Origin: Alphaproteobacteria bacterium LSUCC0719
GTDB lineage: Bacteria; Pseudomonadota; Alphaproteobacteria; Puniceispirillales; Puniceispirillaceae
Direction: 5' to 3'
Length of the DNA stretch: 64,000 bases
Assembly (NCBI GenBank): GCA_040839025.1
Contig: JBFPJN010000001.1
Coordinates: 310,001-374,000, forward strand
The translations under genes were made by a program, and so were the position numbers. The notes beneath the pieces are model-generated. The model made no database searches. It saw nothing but the letters and a program-made list of their open reading frames with translations, and was not told the origin of the DNA. The stretch's first letter is position 1; each line of letters starts with the position of its first letter. Of the stretch, positions 8,452 to 17,578 are shown piece after piece.

Positions 8452-9456
8452 ATGCTTCAATTTGGTAATTTTGTTCTGACGCGGGCCTTCATGGCGGTGA
8501 TGACGCTTGTTATCGTCTCGCTTGTCGTGTTCACGCTCATGGAGCTGGTCCCCGGCGACTGTGCCGAGCGTTATCTGGCCTTCAAGAACACCCAAGGGTC
8601 CGGCATCTCGGTTGACGATATCGAGAATGAACGCCGCCGCCTTGGTCTCGACAAACCATTCTTTCAGCGCTGGGCGGTGTGGATCGGCAATGCCTTTCGT
8701 GGCGAATTCGGTGACAGCTGTATCCTTCGCGTCGATATTGCCCAGCTTCTTGGCTCCAAATACTGGCTGTCGCTCGGCGTCTGTCTTGCATCGCTGACAC
8801 TGGCCTATGCCATAGCGATTCCGGTTGGCATCATTTCTGCCGCCAGCCGCAGCGCAACGATGAACAACACGCTGAAATTTGTCAGCTATCTTGGTCTGGC
8901 CATGCCGAACTTCCTGTTGGCGCTGATGATCATGCTGTTCTCGACGATCTATTTTGGAGAAACGCTCACCGGCCTGTTTTCCAAGGAATATCGGGACGCT
9001 GACTGGAGTTTCGACAAATTCGTCGATCTGCTGAAACATGCCTGGCTTCCCATTTTCATTCTTGGCTGGTCGGCAACCGCGTTTGCCCTGCAAACGGTGC
9101 GCGCCTTGATGTCGGATGAAATTGGCAAGCTGTATGTCACGGCGGCAGCTGCCCGCGGGGTTTCCGGACGCAAGCTTCTGTGGCGTTATCCGGCCCGTCA
9201 CGCGCTCGGCCCGATCGTCAACAGCCTTGGTTTCGATCTCAACCGGGTGTTTAACGAACTGCCTATTGTGGCGCTGATCCTGACCCTGACCGATGCCGGA
9301 GCGCTGTTGATCGAATCACTGGCACGCTCGAACGACCAACAGCTTGCCGGTGCCATCATTTTCCTTCTGACGGCTTCGATTGTGGCGTTGAATTTCTTTA
9401 CTGACGTCCTGCTGGCCATTCTCGACCCGCGTATCCGCAAGAGCATCATCAGGTAG
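8452..9456 (+). CDS. ABC transporter permease, DppB/OppB type
   Basis: Integral inner-membrane permease of 334 residues. An N-terminal membrane segment (residues about 10-35) is followed by a periplasmic loop and the BPD_transp_1 domain with further hydrophobic segments. The EAA-like cytoplasmic loop is visible as VTAAAARGVSGRKLLWRYPARHALGP (residues about 225-250). It begins with an ATG 7 nt after GAGG, 105 bp downstream of the binding protein, and ends 3 bp before the second permease. The long insert around residues 165-190 (FGETLTGLFSKEYRDADW) differs from short DppB proteins. Confidence 0.87.
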   Translation: MLQFGNFVLTRAFMAVMTLVIVSLVVFTLMELVPGDCAERYLAFKNTQGSGISVDDIENERRRLGLDKPFFQRWAVWIGNAFRGEFGDSCILRVDIAQLLGSKYWLSLGVCLASLTLAYAIAIPVGIISAASRSATMNNTLKFVSYLGLAMPNFLLALMIMLFSTIYFGETLTGLFSKEYRDADWSFDKFVDLLKHAWLPIFILGWSATAFALQTVRALMSDEIGKLYVTAAAARGVSGRKLLWRYPARHALGPIVNSLGFDLNRVFNELPIVALILTLTDAGALLIESLARSNDQQLAGAIIFLLTASIVALNFFTDVLLAILDPRIRKSIIR

Positions 9457-9459
9457 ACC

Positions 9460-10608
9460 ATGGCAACTGATACCGTTCATCAGCAGACTGTTCGCGATCA
9501 AAAGGCGCGCGAGGCCTATTTCACCGCCTCGCAACGCCAGCTGGTCTGGGCCCGCTTCAAGAAGCAGCGTGCCGCGATGACAGCGGCGATGGTGCTTATG
9601 GTGCTGATCGTGTCGGGTATTTTCGCGCCGTTCCTGTCGCCCTATGACCCGACGATGGCGGGGCGGAACAAGGACTATCTGAATGGTGCGCCGAATGTGC
9701 CGATGTTCTGTGACAAGAATGGCTGTTCAATCCGACCCTTCCTTCACACGATTGAACGTGAACGGTCGATCAAGACAAATTTCCGCTGGGTCGAGACGAT
9801 CAACGAGGACAAGCGCCGCTATGTCCAGTTCCTGGTTGCGGGATCGGAATACAAGCTTCTCGGCTTCATTCCGGCCAAGACACATCTGTTCGGTATTTCC
9901 GAGGGACGGATCCACCTGTTTGGCACGGATGCCAGTGGCAAGGACATCTTCTCGCGGACATTGCACGCCATCTGGACCTCGCTTCAGGTTGGCAGTATCG
10001 GCGTGTTCATCGCCTTTGTGCTGGCACTGATCATTGGCGGGATATCGGGATATTACGGGGGGTGGATTGATTCAGTCCTGCAGATGGTTACCGATGCCGT
10101 ACGAACGGTGCCGGCGATCCCGCTGTTCATGGCGATCGCGGCCTTCATCCCGCAGGAATGGACCGCCGAGATGCGATTCTTCTTCATCTCGCTGATCCTT
10201 GGCCTGATTGGCTGGCCGACGCTGGCACGGCGGGTGCGAACGCATCTGCTGACGGAACGGAACCAGGAATATGTTCTGGCGGCACAGCTTTGCGGCGCGT
10301 CGTCGGGACATATTATCAGGCGCCATCTTCTGCCAAGCTTCACCAGCTACATCATCGTCGATCTGGTGATTTCATTTCCCTACATGGTGCTGTCCGAAAC
10401 AGCTCTCAGCTTTATCGGACTGGGCCTGAAGGATCCGGTGAATTCGCTCGGTGTTATGCTGCAGAACGTCACAAGTGCCGATGTTCTTTTGAATTACCAA
10501 TGGTATTTCATCCCGGTGATTTTCTTCATCACCCTCGTCATGGCGTTTGTCTTTGTCGGCGATGGGTTGCGTGACGCCGCCGATCCCTATTCGGATGCCG
10601 GTAAATAG
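9460..10608 (+). CDS. ABC transporter permease, DppC/OppC type
   Basis: Second permease, 382 residues. The N-terminal OppC_N segment (hydrophobic stretch at about residues 38-57, then LSPYDPTMAG) is followed by a long periplasmic insert (residues about 65-160) and the BPD_transp_1 domain. The EAA loop reads YVLAAQLCGASSGHIIRRHLLP near residues 270-290. The C-terminus GDGLRDAADP is typical of OppC/DppC. The size (DppC is about 300) comes mainly from the periplasmic insert, as in large-substrate Opp-like systems. It probably forms a heterodimer with the preceding permease. Confidence 0.87.
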   Translation: MATDTVHQQTVRDQKAREAYFTASQRQLVWARFKKQRAAMTAAMVLMVLIVSGIFAPFLSPYDPTMAGRNKDYLNGAPNVPMFCDKNGCSIRPFLHTIERERSIKTNFRWVETINEDKRRYVQFLVAGSEYKLLGFIPAKTHLFGISEGRIHLFGTDASGKDIFSRTLHAIWTSLQVGSIGVFIAFVLALIIGGISGYYGGWIDSVLQMVTDAVRTVPAIPLFMAIAAFIPQEWTAEMRFFFISLILGLIGWPTLARRVRTHLLTERNQEYVLAAQLCGASSGHIIRRHLLPSFTSYIIVDLVISFPYMVLSETALSFIGLGLKDPVNSLGVMLQNVTSADVLLNYQWYFIPVIFFITLVMAFVFVGDGLRDAADPYSDAGK

Positions 10609-10617
10609 GGGATGGCA

Positions 10618-11664
10618 ATGGACAGGTTGATTGACGTTGAAAATCTGACCCTTCAGTTCCGAACCGACGAGGGGCTGATCACCGCGGTGGATAATGTCAG
10701 CTTCTCGCTGAAGCGGGGCGAGGTCATGGGCCTTGTCGGCGAAAGCGGGTCGGGCAAGTCCGTGACCGCCAAGGCGCTGATGCATCTCAATGCGTCGAAT
10801 GCCATCTATTCGCCGGAAAGCAAGATCACGCTTCATACCGACACTGACAGCATTGATGTTCTGTCGCTGCGTCGGACCACCGACCTGAAAGTGGTGCGTG
10901 GCGGTGCCATATCGATGATTTTCCAGGAACCGATGGCCAGCTTTGCCCCGTCGATCACCATCGGCAAGCAGATGATCGAACAATTGCAGCTTCATGCCGA
11001 GATGAGCAAGGCGCAGGCACGCGAAATTTCCATCGAGATGCTGGACCGTGTCGGCATTTCCGACCCGTCGAGCCGCGTCGATCAATATGCGTTTGAATTG
11101 TCCGGTGGCATGCGCCAGCGGGCGATGATTGCAATGGCCTTGTCGACCAAGCCGCGATTGTTGATCGCCGATGAACCGACCACGGCGCTCGATGTGACGA
11201 TCCAGGCTCAGGTGATCGATCTGATGAAGGAACTTGTCGATGAATTCAACATGGGCATCGTCTTCATCACCCACGATCTTGGTGTGGTTGCCCAGACTGC
11301 CGACAAGGTCAGTGTGATGTATCTTGGTAGGCTGATTGAAGAGGGGCCTGTTCGCGAGGTGATCCAGGACCCGCGCCACCCCTACACGAAGGGGTTGCTG
11401 GCGGCACTGCCACGTCTGGACGATCTGGACTCCCCACTTACCCCGGTGCCGGGTGACATTCCCTCGCCACTGGAACGGCCTAGCGGATGCGTGTTCAACA
11501 CACGTTGCAGCGAGGTTGTAGGGCCGGCCTGTTCGGCAACGGTTCCACTCGAAGAGTGGGTTGATCCGGCACATCGTGTTGCCTGCCATATCTATGACGG
11601 CCATATCCATGACGGCCATATCCATGACGGCCATATCCATGATGGTAAGGAGGCATCATCATGA
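10618..11664 (+). CDS. ABC transporter ATPase, DppD/OppD type, with His-rich repeat tail
   Basis: ATP-binding subunit of 348 residues. Walker A GESGSGKS (about 41-48), Q-loop FQEP, signature LSGGMRQR (about 161-168) and Walker B LLIADEP (about 181-187) are intact. The C-terminal oligopeptide extension has CVFNTRC with the Cys residues typical of this family. I chose the ATG at 10618 because AGGGG lies 6 nt before it; the ATG at 10612 lies directly against that site. The tail is unusual: four tandem pentapeptides, HIYDG followed by three HIHDG, encoded by a 15-bp repeat. The stop overlaps the next ATPase by 4 bp. Confidence 0.9.
   Translation: MDRLIDVENLTLQFRTDEGLITAVDNVSFSLKRGEVMGLVGESGSGKSVTAKALMHLNASNAIYSPESKITLHTDTDSIDVLSLRRTTDLKVVRGGAISMIFQEPMASFAPSITIGKQMIEQLQLHAEMSKAQAREISIEMLDRVGISDPSSRVDQYAFELSGGMRQRAMIAMALSTKPRLLIADEPTTALDVTIQAQVIDLMKELVDEFNMGIVFITHDLGVVAQTADKVSVMYLGRLIEEGPVREVIQDPRHPYTKGLLAALPRLDDLDSPLTPVPGDIPSPLERPSGCVFNTRCSEVVGPACSATVPLEEWVDPAHRVACHIYDGHIHDGHIHDGHIHDGKEASS
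11587..11646. repeat. Four tandem 15-bp repeats inside the DppD-like ATPase gene
   Basis: The unit CATATCCATGACGGC appears four times (11587, 11602, 11617, 11632). The first and last copies carry one and two substitutions. Because 15 bp is five codons, copy-number change would keep the frame and only lengthen or shorten the HIHDG tail. Confidence 0.9.
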
Positions 11665-12659
11665 GCGACGATGTCTTGATTTCCACCTCTGGCCTGTCGG
11701 TTGGTTACAAGATTGGCAAGGGGATGTTCCAGTATTCGATCCTGAAGGCCGTGGACAATGTGTCGATCCATATCAACCGGGGATCGTTCTTCGGGCTTGT
11801 CGGGGAATCCGGGTCGGGCAAGACCACGCTTGGGCGGGCTTTGCTGAATGCCGTGCCGATCACCGGTGGCAGCGCAACCTATGATGATGGCGATGTCACA
11901 TATGATCTGACAGAGATGTCAAAAGAGGACCTTGCCGACTATCGCCGCCGGGCGCAGCTGATTTTCCAGGATCCCTATGCCGCTTTGTCGCCGCGAATGA
12001 CGGTTCGCGACATTATCGCCGAACCTCTGGAAGTGATGAAAATCACCTCCTCGCGTGAGGAAACGGATGAGCGTGTCCGCGAAATAGCCGCCCGCTGTCG
12101 CCTGAATCTCGAACATCTTCGCCGCTTCCCGCATGCCTTTTCCGGGGGTCAGCGCCAGCGTATTTCCATCGCCAGGGCGCTTGTGTCGCGTCCTCAGTTC
12201 ATCGTGGCGGACGAAGCTGTCGCGGCGCTTGATGTATCGATCCAGGCGGATGTTCTGAACCTCTTGAAGCAGATCCAGTCGGAAATGGATTTGACCTTCA
12301 TGTTCATCAGCCATGATCTGAGCGTTGTGGCCCATACCTGTGATTACGTGGCGGTGATGTATCTTGGCCGTCTTGTCGAAACGGCACCGACACGTCAGCT
12401 GTTTGCGGCACCGAAACATCCCTACACCAAGGCGCTGTTTTCGGCGATCCCGTCGCTGAACCCCGATGAGCGGGGACAGGCGCAGCGTCTTGAGGGCGAG
12501 ATCCCTTCGCCGACCAATCAGCCGTCAGGGTGCAAATTCCACACCCGTTGTCCGCATGTCATCGACCGCTGTCGCACCGAAGAGCCAACGCTGGAAGCGG
12601 CCGACGGCGCGCATGAGGTGGCCTGTCACCGGTGGAAAGAGCTGTTTGCCACCGGGTGA
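11661..12659 (+). CDS. ABC transporter ATPase, DppF/OppF type
   Basis: Second ATP-binding subunit, 332 residues, starting inside the stop of the first (ATGA overlap at 11661-11664). Walker A GESGSGKT is at residues 48-55, the signature FSGGQRQRISIA at about 160-171, and Walker B with D-loop FIVADEAVAALD at about 180-191. The usual DEPVSALD is DEAVAALD here, a mild variant. The C-terminal extension GCKFHTRCPH is the oligopeptide-family Cys motif. It completes an operon of binding protein, two permeases and two ATPases. It ends 17 bp before a convergent oxidoreductase gene, with no clear terminator between them. Confidence 0.9.
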   Translation: MSDDVLISTSGLSVGYKIGKGMFQYSILKAVDNVSIHINRGSFFGLVGESGSGKTTLGRALLNAVPITGGSATYDDGDVTYDLTEMSKEDLADYRRRAQLIFQDPYAALSPRMTVRDIIAEPLEVMKITSSREETDERVREIAARCRLNLEHLRRFPHAFSGGQRQRISIARALVSRPQFIVADEAVAALDVSIQADVLNLLKQIQSEMDLTFMFISHDLSVVAHTCDYVAVMYLGRLVETAPTRQLFAAPKHPYTKALFSAIPSLNPDERGQAQRLEGEIPSPTNQPSGCKFHTRCPHVIDRCRTEEPTLEAADGAHEVACHRWKELFATG

Positions 12660-12676
12660 CCGTGGCGCAGGGCCTG

Positions 12677-13618
12677 TCAGGCGGCGACCATCGCGCCCAG
12701 GATGCGGGTCAGATGGCGTGACTGGGCAAGATCACTCTGTCGGCCCTCGGTCACGGCTGTGACGAAATCCTCGACCATCAGCTGATACTGGTCGCATTCG
12801 GCAAAGGCAATCTCGACACCCAGTCCCAGCATGCCGCCGGGCGTCTTGTCGCGATGCGCCCAGCGTCCCGTGGTGACAGGCGGTGGATTGAAGGGCACAT
12901 CCAGGCGCGCCCAGCCGTCCGTGCCCACAAGTTGCACGCTCTGGCACAGGCTCAGGCCGCTGGAACAGGTAAAGTGGAGTACCTGTCCCTTGCCGAAATC
13001 GACGATGGCGGTGGCTGTCATTTCGACATCAAGGGCCTCTTCGGCTTCTTTGGTGACAGCCACAAGTTCCGGTGTGCCATCGAACAGCATCATTCCGGCC
13101 ATCAGGCAATAGCATCCGATATCCCAGATCGGTCCGCCGCCCCATTCGGCAAAATTGCGAATATTGCCGGTTGGTTGCGGTGGGTAGGAAAAATGCGCGC
13201 TGATCTGTTTGCGCTGGCCGACATCAATGCCGCGGATCCAGTCCCATTGTGGATGATAGCGCACCATATAGCCGTCATAGAGATAGAGACCACTCCGCTC
13301 CGACGCTGCCTCGACTGTGTCGAGTTCGGCCAGTGACAGGGCCAGTGGTTTTTCACTCAGCACAGGCTTTCCAGCCTCAAGGGCGCGCACCGCCATCGGC
13401 ACATGAAGATGGTTCGGCAAGGGGTTGTAAATGGCGTCGACATCTGGGTTTGCCAGCAGGTCGTCATAGCTGCACACCGTAACGTCACCCCACACAGGAT
13501 CGGCACCACCACTGGCATCGCGACGGCCTATATGTGTAACCTCATGGCCGGCGGCGCGAATGGCCGGCAACAGCTTTTCGCGGGCAATCTTCGCATCACC
13601 CAGAATACCAAAACGCAT
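12677..13618 (-). CDS. Gfo/Idh/MocA family NAD(P)-dependent oxidoreductase
   Basis: A 313-residue dehydrogenase with an N-terminal Rossmann fold (FGILGDAKIAREKLLPAI; the glycine motif is slightly degenerate) and the family hallmark SEKPLAL with catalytic Lys at residue 90. The GGGPIWDIGCY motif near 160-170 marks the C-terminal substrate domain. Family members oxidise or reduce sugars, inositols and related cyclic compounds. No neighbour indicates the substrate. It converges on the ABC operon and is divergent from a DMT exporter gene 114 bp away. Confidence 0.85.
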   Translation of the reverse strand: MRFGILGDAKIAREKLLPAIRAAGHEVTHIGRRDASGGADPVWGDVTVCSYDDLLANPDVDAIYNPLPNHLHVPMAVRALEAGKPVLSEKPLALSLAELDTVEAASERSGLYLYDGYMVRYHPQWDWIRGIDVGQRKQISAHFSYPPQPTGNIRNFAEWGGGPIWDIGCYCLMAGMMLFDGTPELVAVTKEAEEALDVEMTATAIVDFGKGQVLHFTCSSGLSLCQSVQLVGTDGWARLDVPFNPPPVTTGRWAHRDKTPGGMLGLGVEIAFAECDQYQLMVEDFVTAVTEGRQSDLAQSRHLTRILGAMVAA

Positions 13619-13732
13619 TGTGACGGTTCCCTCTCATCATGTGCTGGTCCTGTTCCAGCTTCGGTCAGCGCGCGGCAAAGAACAAGACACCTTTTCCAGT
13701 TTTGCCAGACTGAGTCATGTGTCATCATCGCG

Positions 13733-14671
13733 ATGTTGAAACCTGTTCCGATTGGCAACACCCCCGTGCCACGCATCAGAAATATTCTTGGTCGGATCCC
13801 GACCGACATGGTGGCCATCATCATCATGGTGGTTGCGCTCGGTCTTGCGGCATTGAGCGGCGCACTGATGAAGATCCTGACCGAAACGATGTCGCCGCCT
13901 CTCGTCAGCTGGTTTCGTTTTGTCGGATATGCGCTGTTGCTGATGCCGATCGCGCTCTGGCGGGTTGGACCAGCCTGTTTTAGGCCTGCCAGACCCCTTG
14001 TTCAGGTGGCGCGCGGGCTGATGCTGGCGGCTGGCAATGTGGCCTTCATGTATGGTGTGCGTCATGTTGATTACGCAAACGCCATCTCCATTCTCTACAT
14101 CTATCCCTTCATCATGGTGGCGTTGTCGGTATGGGTTCTTGATGAACATGTGTCGAAATCTGCCTGGTTTGGTGTTGCCGGTGGATTTCTGGGTGTCTTG
14201 CTGGTGGTACGCCCCGATCTGGCTGGCATTGATCCCGCTGCGATGTTCATTCTGTTTACAGGTTTGATGGTGGCGCTGCAGATGCTGTTCAATCGCAAGC
14301 TTGGTGTGCTGTCTGATCCGGTGGTGGTGTCGCTATGGGGCGCACTTGCTGCGGCAACGGCATTGACCATCTCGGTGCCCCTTGTCTGGCAGGTGCCCAA
14401 CGCCGACCAGATGGTACTGATTGGCTCTCTGGCTGTCCTGACGGCCCTCAGCCAGACATTGATGATCACCGTCATGTCGATGGCGTCAGCCGAAAAGGTC
14501 GCGCCCTTCACCTATTTCGAAATCATTGCGGCGGTTGTTTTTGGGTTGCTGATTTTCGGGACGCTTCCCGACATGCTTGCCTGGCTTGGGATGGCGCTCA
14601 TCATCATCAGCGGAACGGTCGTCAAACGTCTCCCCGGTGTCTTGAAACTGCGCCGCCGCGAGAAATTCTGA
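13733..14671 (+). CDS. DMT superfamily (EamA) membrane transporter
   Basis: Inner-membrane protein of about 312 residues with roughly ten hydrophobic helices forming two EamA repeats. The first repeat includes VSWFRFVGYALLLMPIALWR and the second includes KVAPFTYFEIIAAVVFGLLIFG. The frame is open back to 13403, but the upstream part is hydrophilic and antisense to the oxidoreductase gene, so I start at the ATG at 13733 (MLKPVPIGNT). The family exports metabolites or amino acids; the substrate is unknown. It ends 14 bp before a convergent gene. Confidence 0.82.
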   Translation: MLKPVPIGNTPVPRIRNILGRIPTDMVAIIIMVVALGLAALSGALMKILTETMSPPLVSWFRFVGYALLLMPIALWRVGPACFRPARPLVQVARGLMLAAGNVAFMYGVRHVDYANAISILYIYPFIMVALSVWVLDEHVSKSAWFGVAGGFLGVLLVVRPDLAGIDPAAMFILFTGLMVALQMLFNRKLGVLSDPVVVSLWGALAAATALTISVPLVWQVPNADQMVLIGSLAVLTALSQTLMITVMSMASAEKVAPFTYFEIIAAVVFGLLIFGTLPDMLAWLGMALIIISGTVVKRLPGVLKLRRREKF

Positions 14672-14685
14672 CAATCATCACAGCG

Positions 14686-15003
14686 TCATTCATTGCCGAA
14701 TGTCAGCGTCAGAAGCGGCGCGTGCTGCTGCGCGCCATAGACATCGGTTTCGCCGACAGCGCCCGATGCCAAAGGACGCCGAAGGGTGGCCTTGATTGCA
14801 TTGGCGGGTGCAAAGGCGATGATGGACAGAACATCGCCTTCATCCACACCGTAAAGGCGGGCAAGTGTGGGTGCATTGATGAGATCGCATCTCACAGCTT
14901 CATCGAACCAGAATGTCTCGGTGAAGATGACGTCCAGCGTCAGCTCATAAGGTCCGGCATTCTTCGATCTGATCACACTGGTCACATCGGCAAGACGGGT
15001 CAT
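14686..15003 (-). CDS. DUF4387 (AtuA-associated) protein
   Basis: Small cytoplasmic protein of 105 residues resembling DUF4387: RLADVTSVIRSKNAGPYELTLDVIF, then DLINAPTLARLYGVDE. The start at 15003 is supported by GGAGG 6 nt upstream and overlaps the stop of the preceding DUF1446 gene (ATGA). The two domains occur side by side or fused in many bacteria, so this is likely a partner subunit of that protein. Its biochemical role is not established. Confidence 0.8.
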   Translation of the reverse strand: MTRLADVTSVIRSKNAGPYELTLDVIFTETFWFDEAVRCDLINAPTLARLYGVDEGDVLSIIAFAPANAIKATLRRPLASGAVGETDVYGAQQHAPLLTLTFGNE

Positions 15004-16379
15004 CTGCACCCTCCAAGCGGCATCATCTCTGCTGGAAAGGCGGCCTGAGGATCGGCGATCTGCATCAGGTGGTAGATGCTGAATTCATAGACCTCGCCGG
15101 CCTTGAAATCGGATGGTGAATAGGGAAATGCCAGATTGCCGGCAGTGGATTTGCGACCGGCATATCCAAAATGCAGCAATGTGGATCGGGCAAAGGCGCA
15201 GATGGCATCGGCCTGTGTCTGTGTTGACGCCACGGCCTCGATTACCAGCCCGATCTCATGCGGCTGTCGATCGCGTTCTGGCTCCAGCGACCCCATCACC
15301 CCGTCCCGGCCATAGGTGCGGAACAGCAAGGTGGCTTCATCGCCGGCAATCTGTGGGAATTGTGTTGCAACACTGGTTTGCACGCCGTCCAGAATTTCAT
15401 CGATCCCTTCTATGAAGTCGGGCGCGCGCACGCCGGCAATGGACACGGTCCGATAGCCGGTGAGGCGGGCCCCTTCAAGCTTGACCATATGTGCCGCCGA
15501 GGGTTCGAAAACCGTTCCGCTGACCCTGACGCGCCGATCGTCAAGCTGGTCAAAGGAGGTCTGCGTGAGATCAATTATGCCCCCTGGGCCAGCCAGCCGG
15601 TAGGGGTCGGATTTTTCGTAAAGTGTATGGGCCGCCACCGAGGTCACGGTGCAGATACGTTCATCTGACAGGGTTTCCACCGTGAAACCGGTTTCATCAA
15701 GTGTGGCGAACATGCAGTCGGACCCGCTGCCCGGAACCGCCGCAATGGCGGCGCATTCGAGGATCTTGCCCATATGCAGGCTGAGCCCGACCGGATATCC
15801 GCGCATGATCGGCACCGCCGCGAATACGGCCGGATCATAGCATCGCCCCGCAACCACCACATCGGCCCCGTCGGCAAGTGCCCGGATCAGCGGCGCCTCG
15901 CCAATCTGCGCGACAATCTGCGTGGATGCGGCAATGGCCTCGTCTGTCAGCTCGGTGCCTGATGGCATGGGCTCTATCAGCCCGTTGGCAAGTGCGGAGT
16001 GAAGATTGCTGCTGTCCATATCGGTGGGAATAACGGCCAGGGTGCCTGTCAATCCATCCTCGGTAGCGATCTCGTTGATGATGTCAACGCACCAGTCCAG
16101 ATGTGGTCGCGCGCCAGCGCCGCCGGCACTGCCGATCAGGACGGGAATGCCCTTCTCACGCCCGGCGGTCAGTATCAGCGCCAGGTCGCGTTTGACCGCA
16201 GGTCGTGTGGTAAAGGATATGCCGGCACCCAGATAATAGGGGCCCGGATCGGTCGATCCGGCATCAACGGCAATGACATTCGGGTTCTTCGCCAGCCCGG
16301 CCGCGAATGATGCCTCGGGAAATCCATATCCAAGAATGGCGGTTGGCGACAGAATTCGTATTGGTGGCAGTCTGGTCAT
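15000..16379 (-). CDS. AtuA-like / DUF1446 family protein
   Basis: A 459-residue protein of the acyclic terpene utilisation AtuA family (DUF1446). Family blocks include ILGYGFPEASF near the N-terminus, VDAGSTDPGPYYLG (about 39-52), IGSAGGAGARPHLDW (about 82-96) and VVAGRCYDPAVFA (about 174-186). In pseudomonads atuA belongs to the citronellol/geraniol degradation cluster, but the catalytic step of AtuA is unclear and most relatives lie outside terpene pathways. No other terpene gene is seen here. It is co-transcribed with the DUF4387 gene and divergent from a pirin gene. Confidence 0.83.
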   Translation of the reverse strand: MTRLPPIRILSPTAILGYGFPEASFAAGLAKNPNVIAVDAGSTDPGPYYLGAGISFTTRPAVKRDLALILTAGREKGIPVLIGSAGGAGARPHLDWCVDIINEIATEDGLTGTLAVIPTDMDSSNLHSALANGLIEPMPSGTELTDEAIAASTQIVAQIGEAPLIRALADGADVVVAGRCYDPAVFAAVPIMRGYPVGLSLHMGKILECAAIAAVPGSGSDCMFATLDETGFTVETLSDERICTVTSVAAHTLYEKSDPYRLAGPGGIIDLTQTSFDQLDDRRVRVSGTVFEPSAAHMVKLEGARLTGYRTVSIAGVRAPDFIEGIDEILDGVQTSVATQFPQIAGDEATLLFRTYGRDGVMGSLEPERDRQPHEIGLVIEAVASTQTQADAICAFARSTLLHFGYAGRKSTAGNLAFPYSPSDFKAGEVYEFSIYHLMQIADPQAAFPAEMMPLGGCR

Positions 16380-16542
16380 GATATCAGGCTAGTCATCTGT
16401 CATGGGATCGGTCTGCAAGCCTAGCGCCATGACGGTTCTGTCGCCAGTTTCCAGTTTGGTCCGGCGATTGTGGGTGCGATATCCCGGCCGGCCCGTCGCG
16501 TCTGATCTCAACGCAATACGACCATTCGGTGCAGCCGGACGG

Positions 16543-16570
16543 TTGATTTGCCATTTTTCCGCCTTACATT
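16543..16570 (+). promoter_or_regulatory. Candidate sigma-70-type promoter of the pirin gene
   Basis: TTGATT (16543-16548) and TACATT (16565-16570) are separated by 16 bp and lie 33 bp before the pirin ATG. The 223-bp divergent gap (16380-16602) contains no other recognised feature. Confidence 0.4.
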
Positions 16571-16602
16571 CCTTACTCGTAACAAATAACAGGAACCCCA
16601 TC

Positions 16603-17541
16603 ATGTCGATCCGTCCCATCAAGATGCAGAGCCAGGCCACACCGACAATGGAAGGCGCCGGGGTTCACCTTCACCGTGTTTTCGGCTTTGGGGACACCGA
16701 TCCGTTTGATCCGTTCCTGATGATGGATGATTTTCGCAATGACGATCCCGCGGAATATCTCAAGGGGTTTCCCTGGCACCCGCATCGGGGAATCGAAACC
16801 ATCACCTATGTACTGAAGGGCAATGTCGAACACGGGGACTCGCTTGGCAATCGCGGGGTGTTGAGCGACGGTGACGTGCAGTGGATGACCGCTGGGTCGG
16901 GCATCATTCACCAGGAAATGCCGACGGGAAATGCACAGGGCCAGATGCACGGCTTCCAGCTGTGGGCCAACCTGCCTCGTGACCAGAAAATGTGTACGCC
17001 GCGCTATCAGGACATCAAATCGCTCGACGTCAATTCCCTGACTGACGATGACGGAACACATATCCGGATTATTGCCGGCGATTATCGCGGCTATCGCGGT
17101 CCTGTTGACGGCATCGACACGGATCCGTCCTATCTGGACATCGCCATGCCGGCAAACACCACAAAGCGCTTTCCCTTTGATACAAGACGTCAGGGATTTG
17201 CCTATATCTTTGAAGGAGACGCCAGCTTTGGCAACGCGTCGGCGCCCTTCGGTGTCAATGTGGAAAAGGAATTTGCCGGCGAGGAGCTGAAAATCCGTGA
17301 CCGGTCCGGCAATCGCACATTGGTTGTATTTGGTTCCGGTGACGAGGTCGAGGTGACGTCCGGCGAGCATGGCGTGCGTTTTCTGCTGGTGTCCGGCGCG
17401 CCGCTTCGCGAACCTGTCGCCTGGCACGGGCCGATCGTAATGAACAGCCGCGCCGAACTGCAGGAAGCGTTCCGCGAACTGAATGCCGGAACCTTTGTCA
17501 AGACAGGTGCCGAAGGCTGGCTGAACTCGCGCGGTCGCTGA
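16603..17541 (+). CDS. Pirin family protein
   Basis: Bicupin protein of 312 residues. The N-terminal cupin holds the full iron site: H59 and H61 (HPHRGIET), H103 and E105 (IIHQEMPTG). The pirin N-terminal pattern GAGVHLHRVFG and FDPFLMMDDF is clear. Pirins are redox-active iron proteins; some have quercetinase activity and others act as regulators, and the sequence does not decide between these. The start at 16603 has AGGAA 7 nt upstream; the frame is open to 16402 without coding character. The next gene follows 37 bp downstream. Confidence 0.9.
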   Translation: MSIRPIKMQSQATPTMEGAGVHLHRVFGFGDTDPFDPFLMMDDFRNDDPAEYLKGFPWHPHRGIETITYVLKGNVEHGDSLGNRGVLSDGDVQWMTAGSGIIHQEMPTGNAQGQMHGFQLWANLPRDQKMCTPRYQDIKSLDVNSLTDDDGTHIRIIAGDYRGYRGPVDGIDTDPSYLDIAMPANTTKRFPFDTRRQGFAYIFEGDASFGNASAPFGVNVEKEFAGEELKIRDRSGNRTLVVFGSGDEVEVTSGEHGVRFLLVSGAPLREPVAWHGPIVMNSRAELQEAFRELNAGTFVKTGAEGWLNSRGR

Positions 17542-17578
17542 AATCCATCATCTAACGGCCAGATGGGAGCCGCAGACC

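Noticed and set aside
6325-9201. A 958-codon open frame on the minus strand opposite the binding-protein and permease genes
   Set aside because: It is antisense to two clear genes with signal peptide, family motifs and ribosome binding sites. Long antisense frames are common in GC-rich DNA, and the translated product has no recognisable domain.
13403-13732. Upstream extension of the DMT transporter frame
   Set aside because: The translated stretch is hydrophilic, antisense to the Gfo/Idh gene and absent from the family; the ATG at 13733 gives a normal length.
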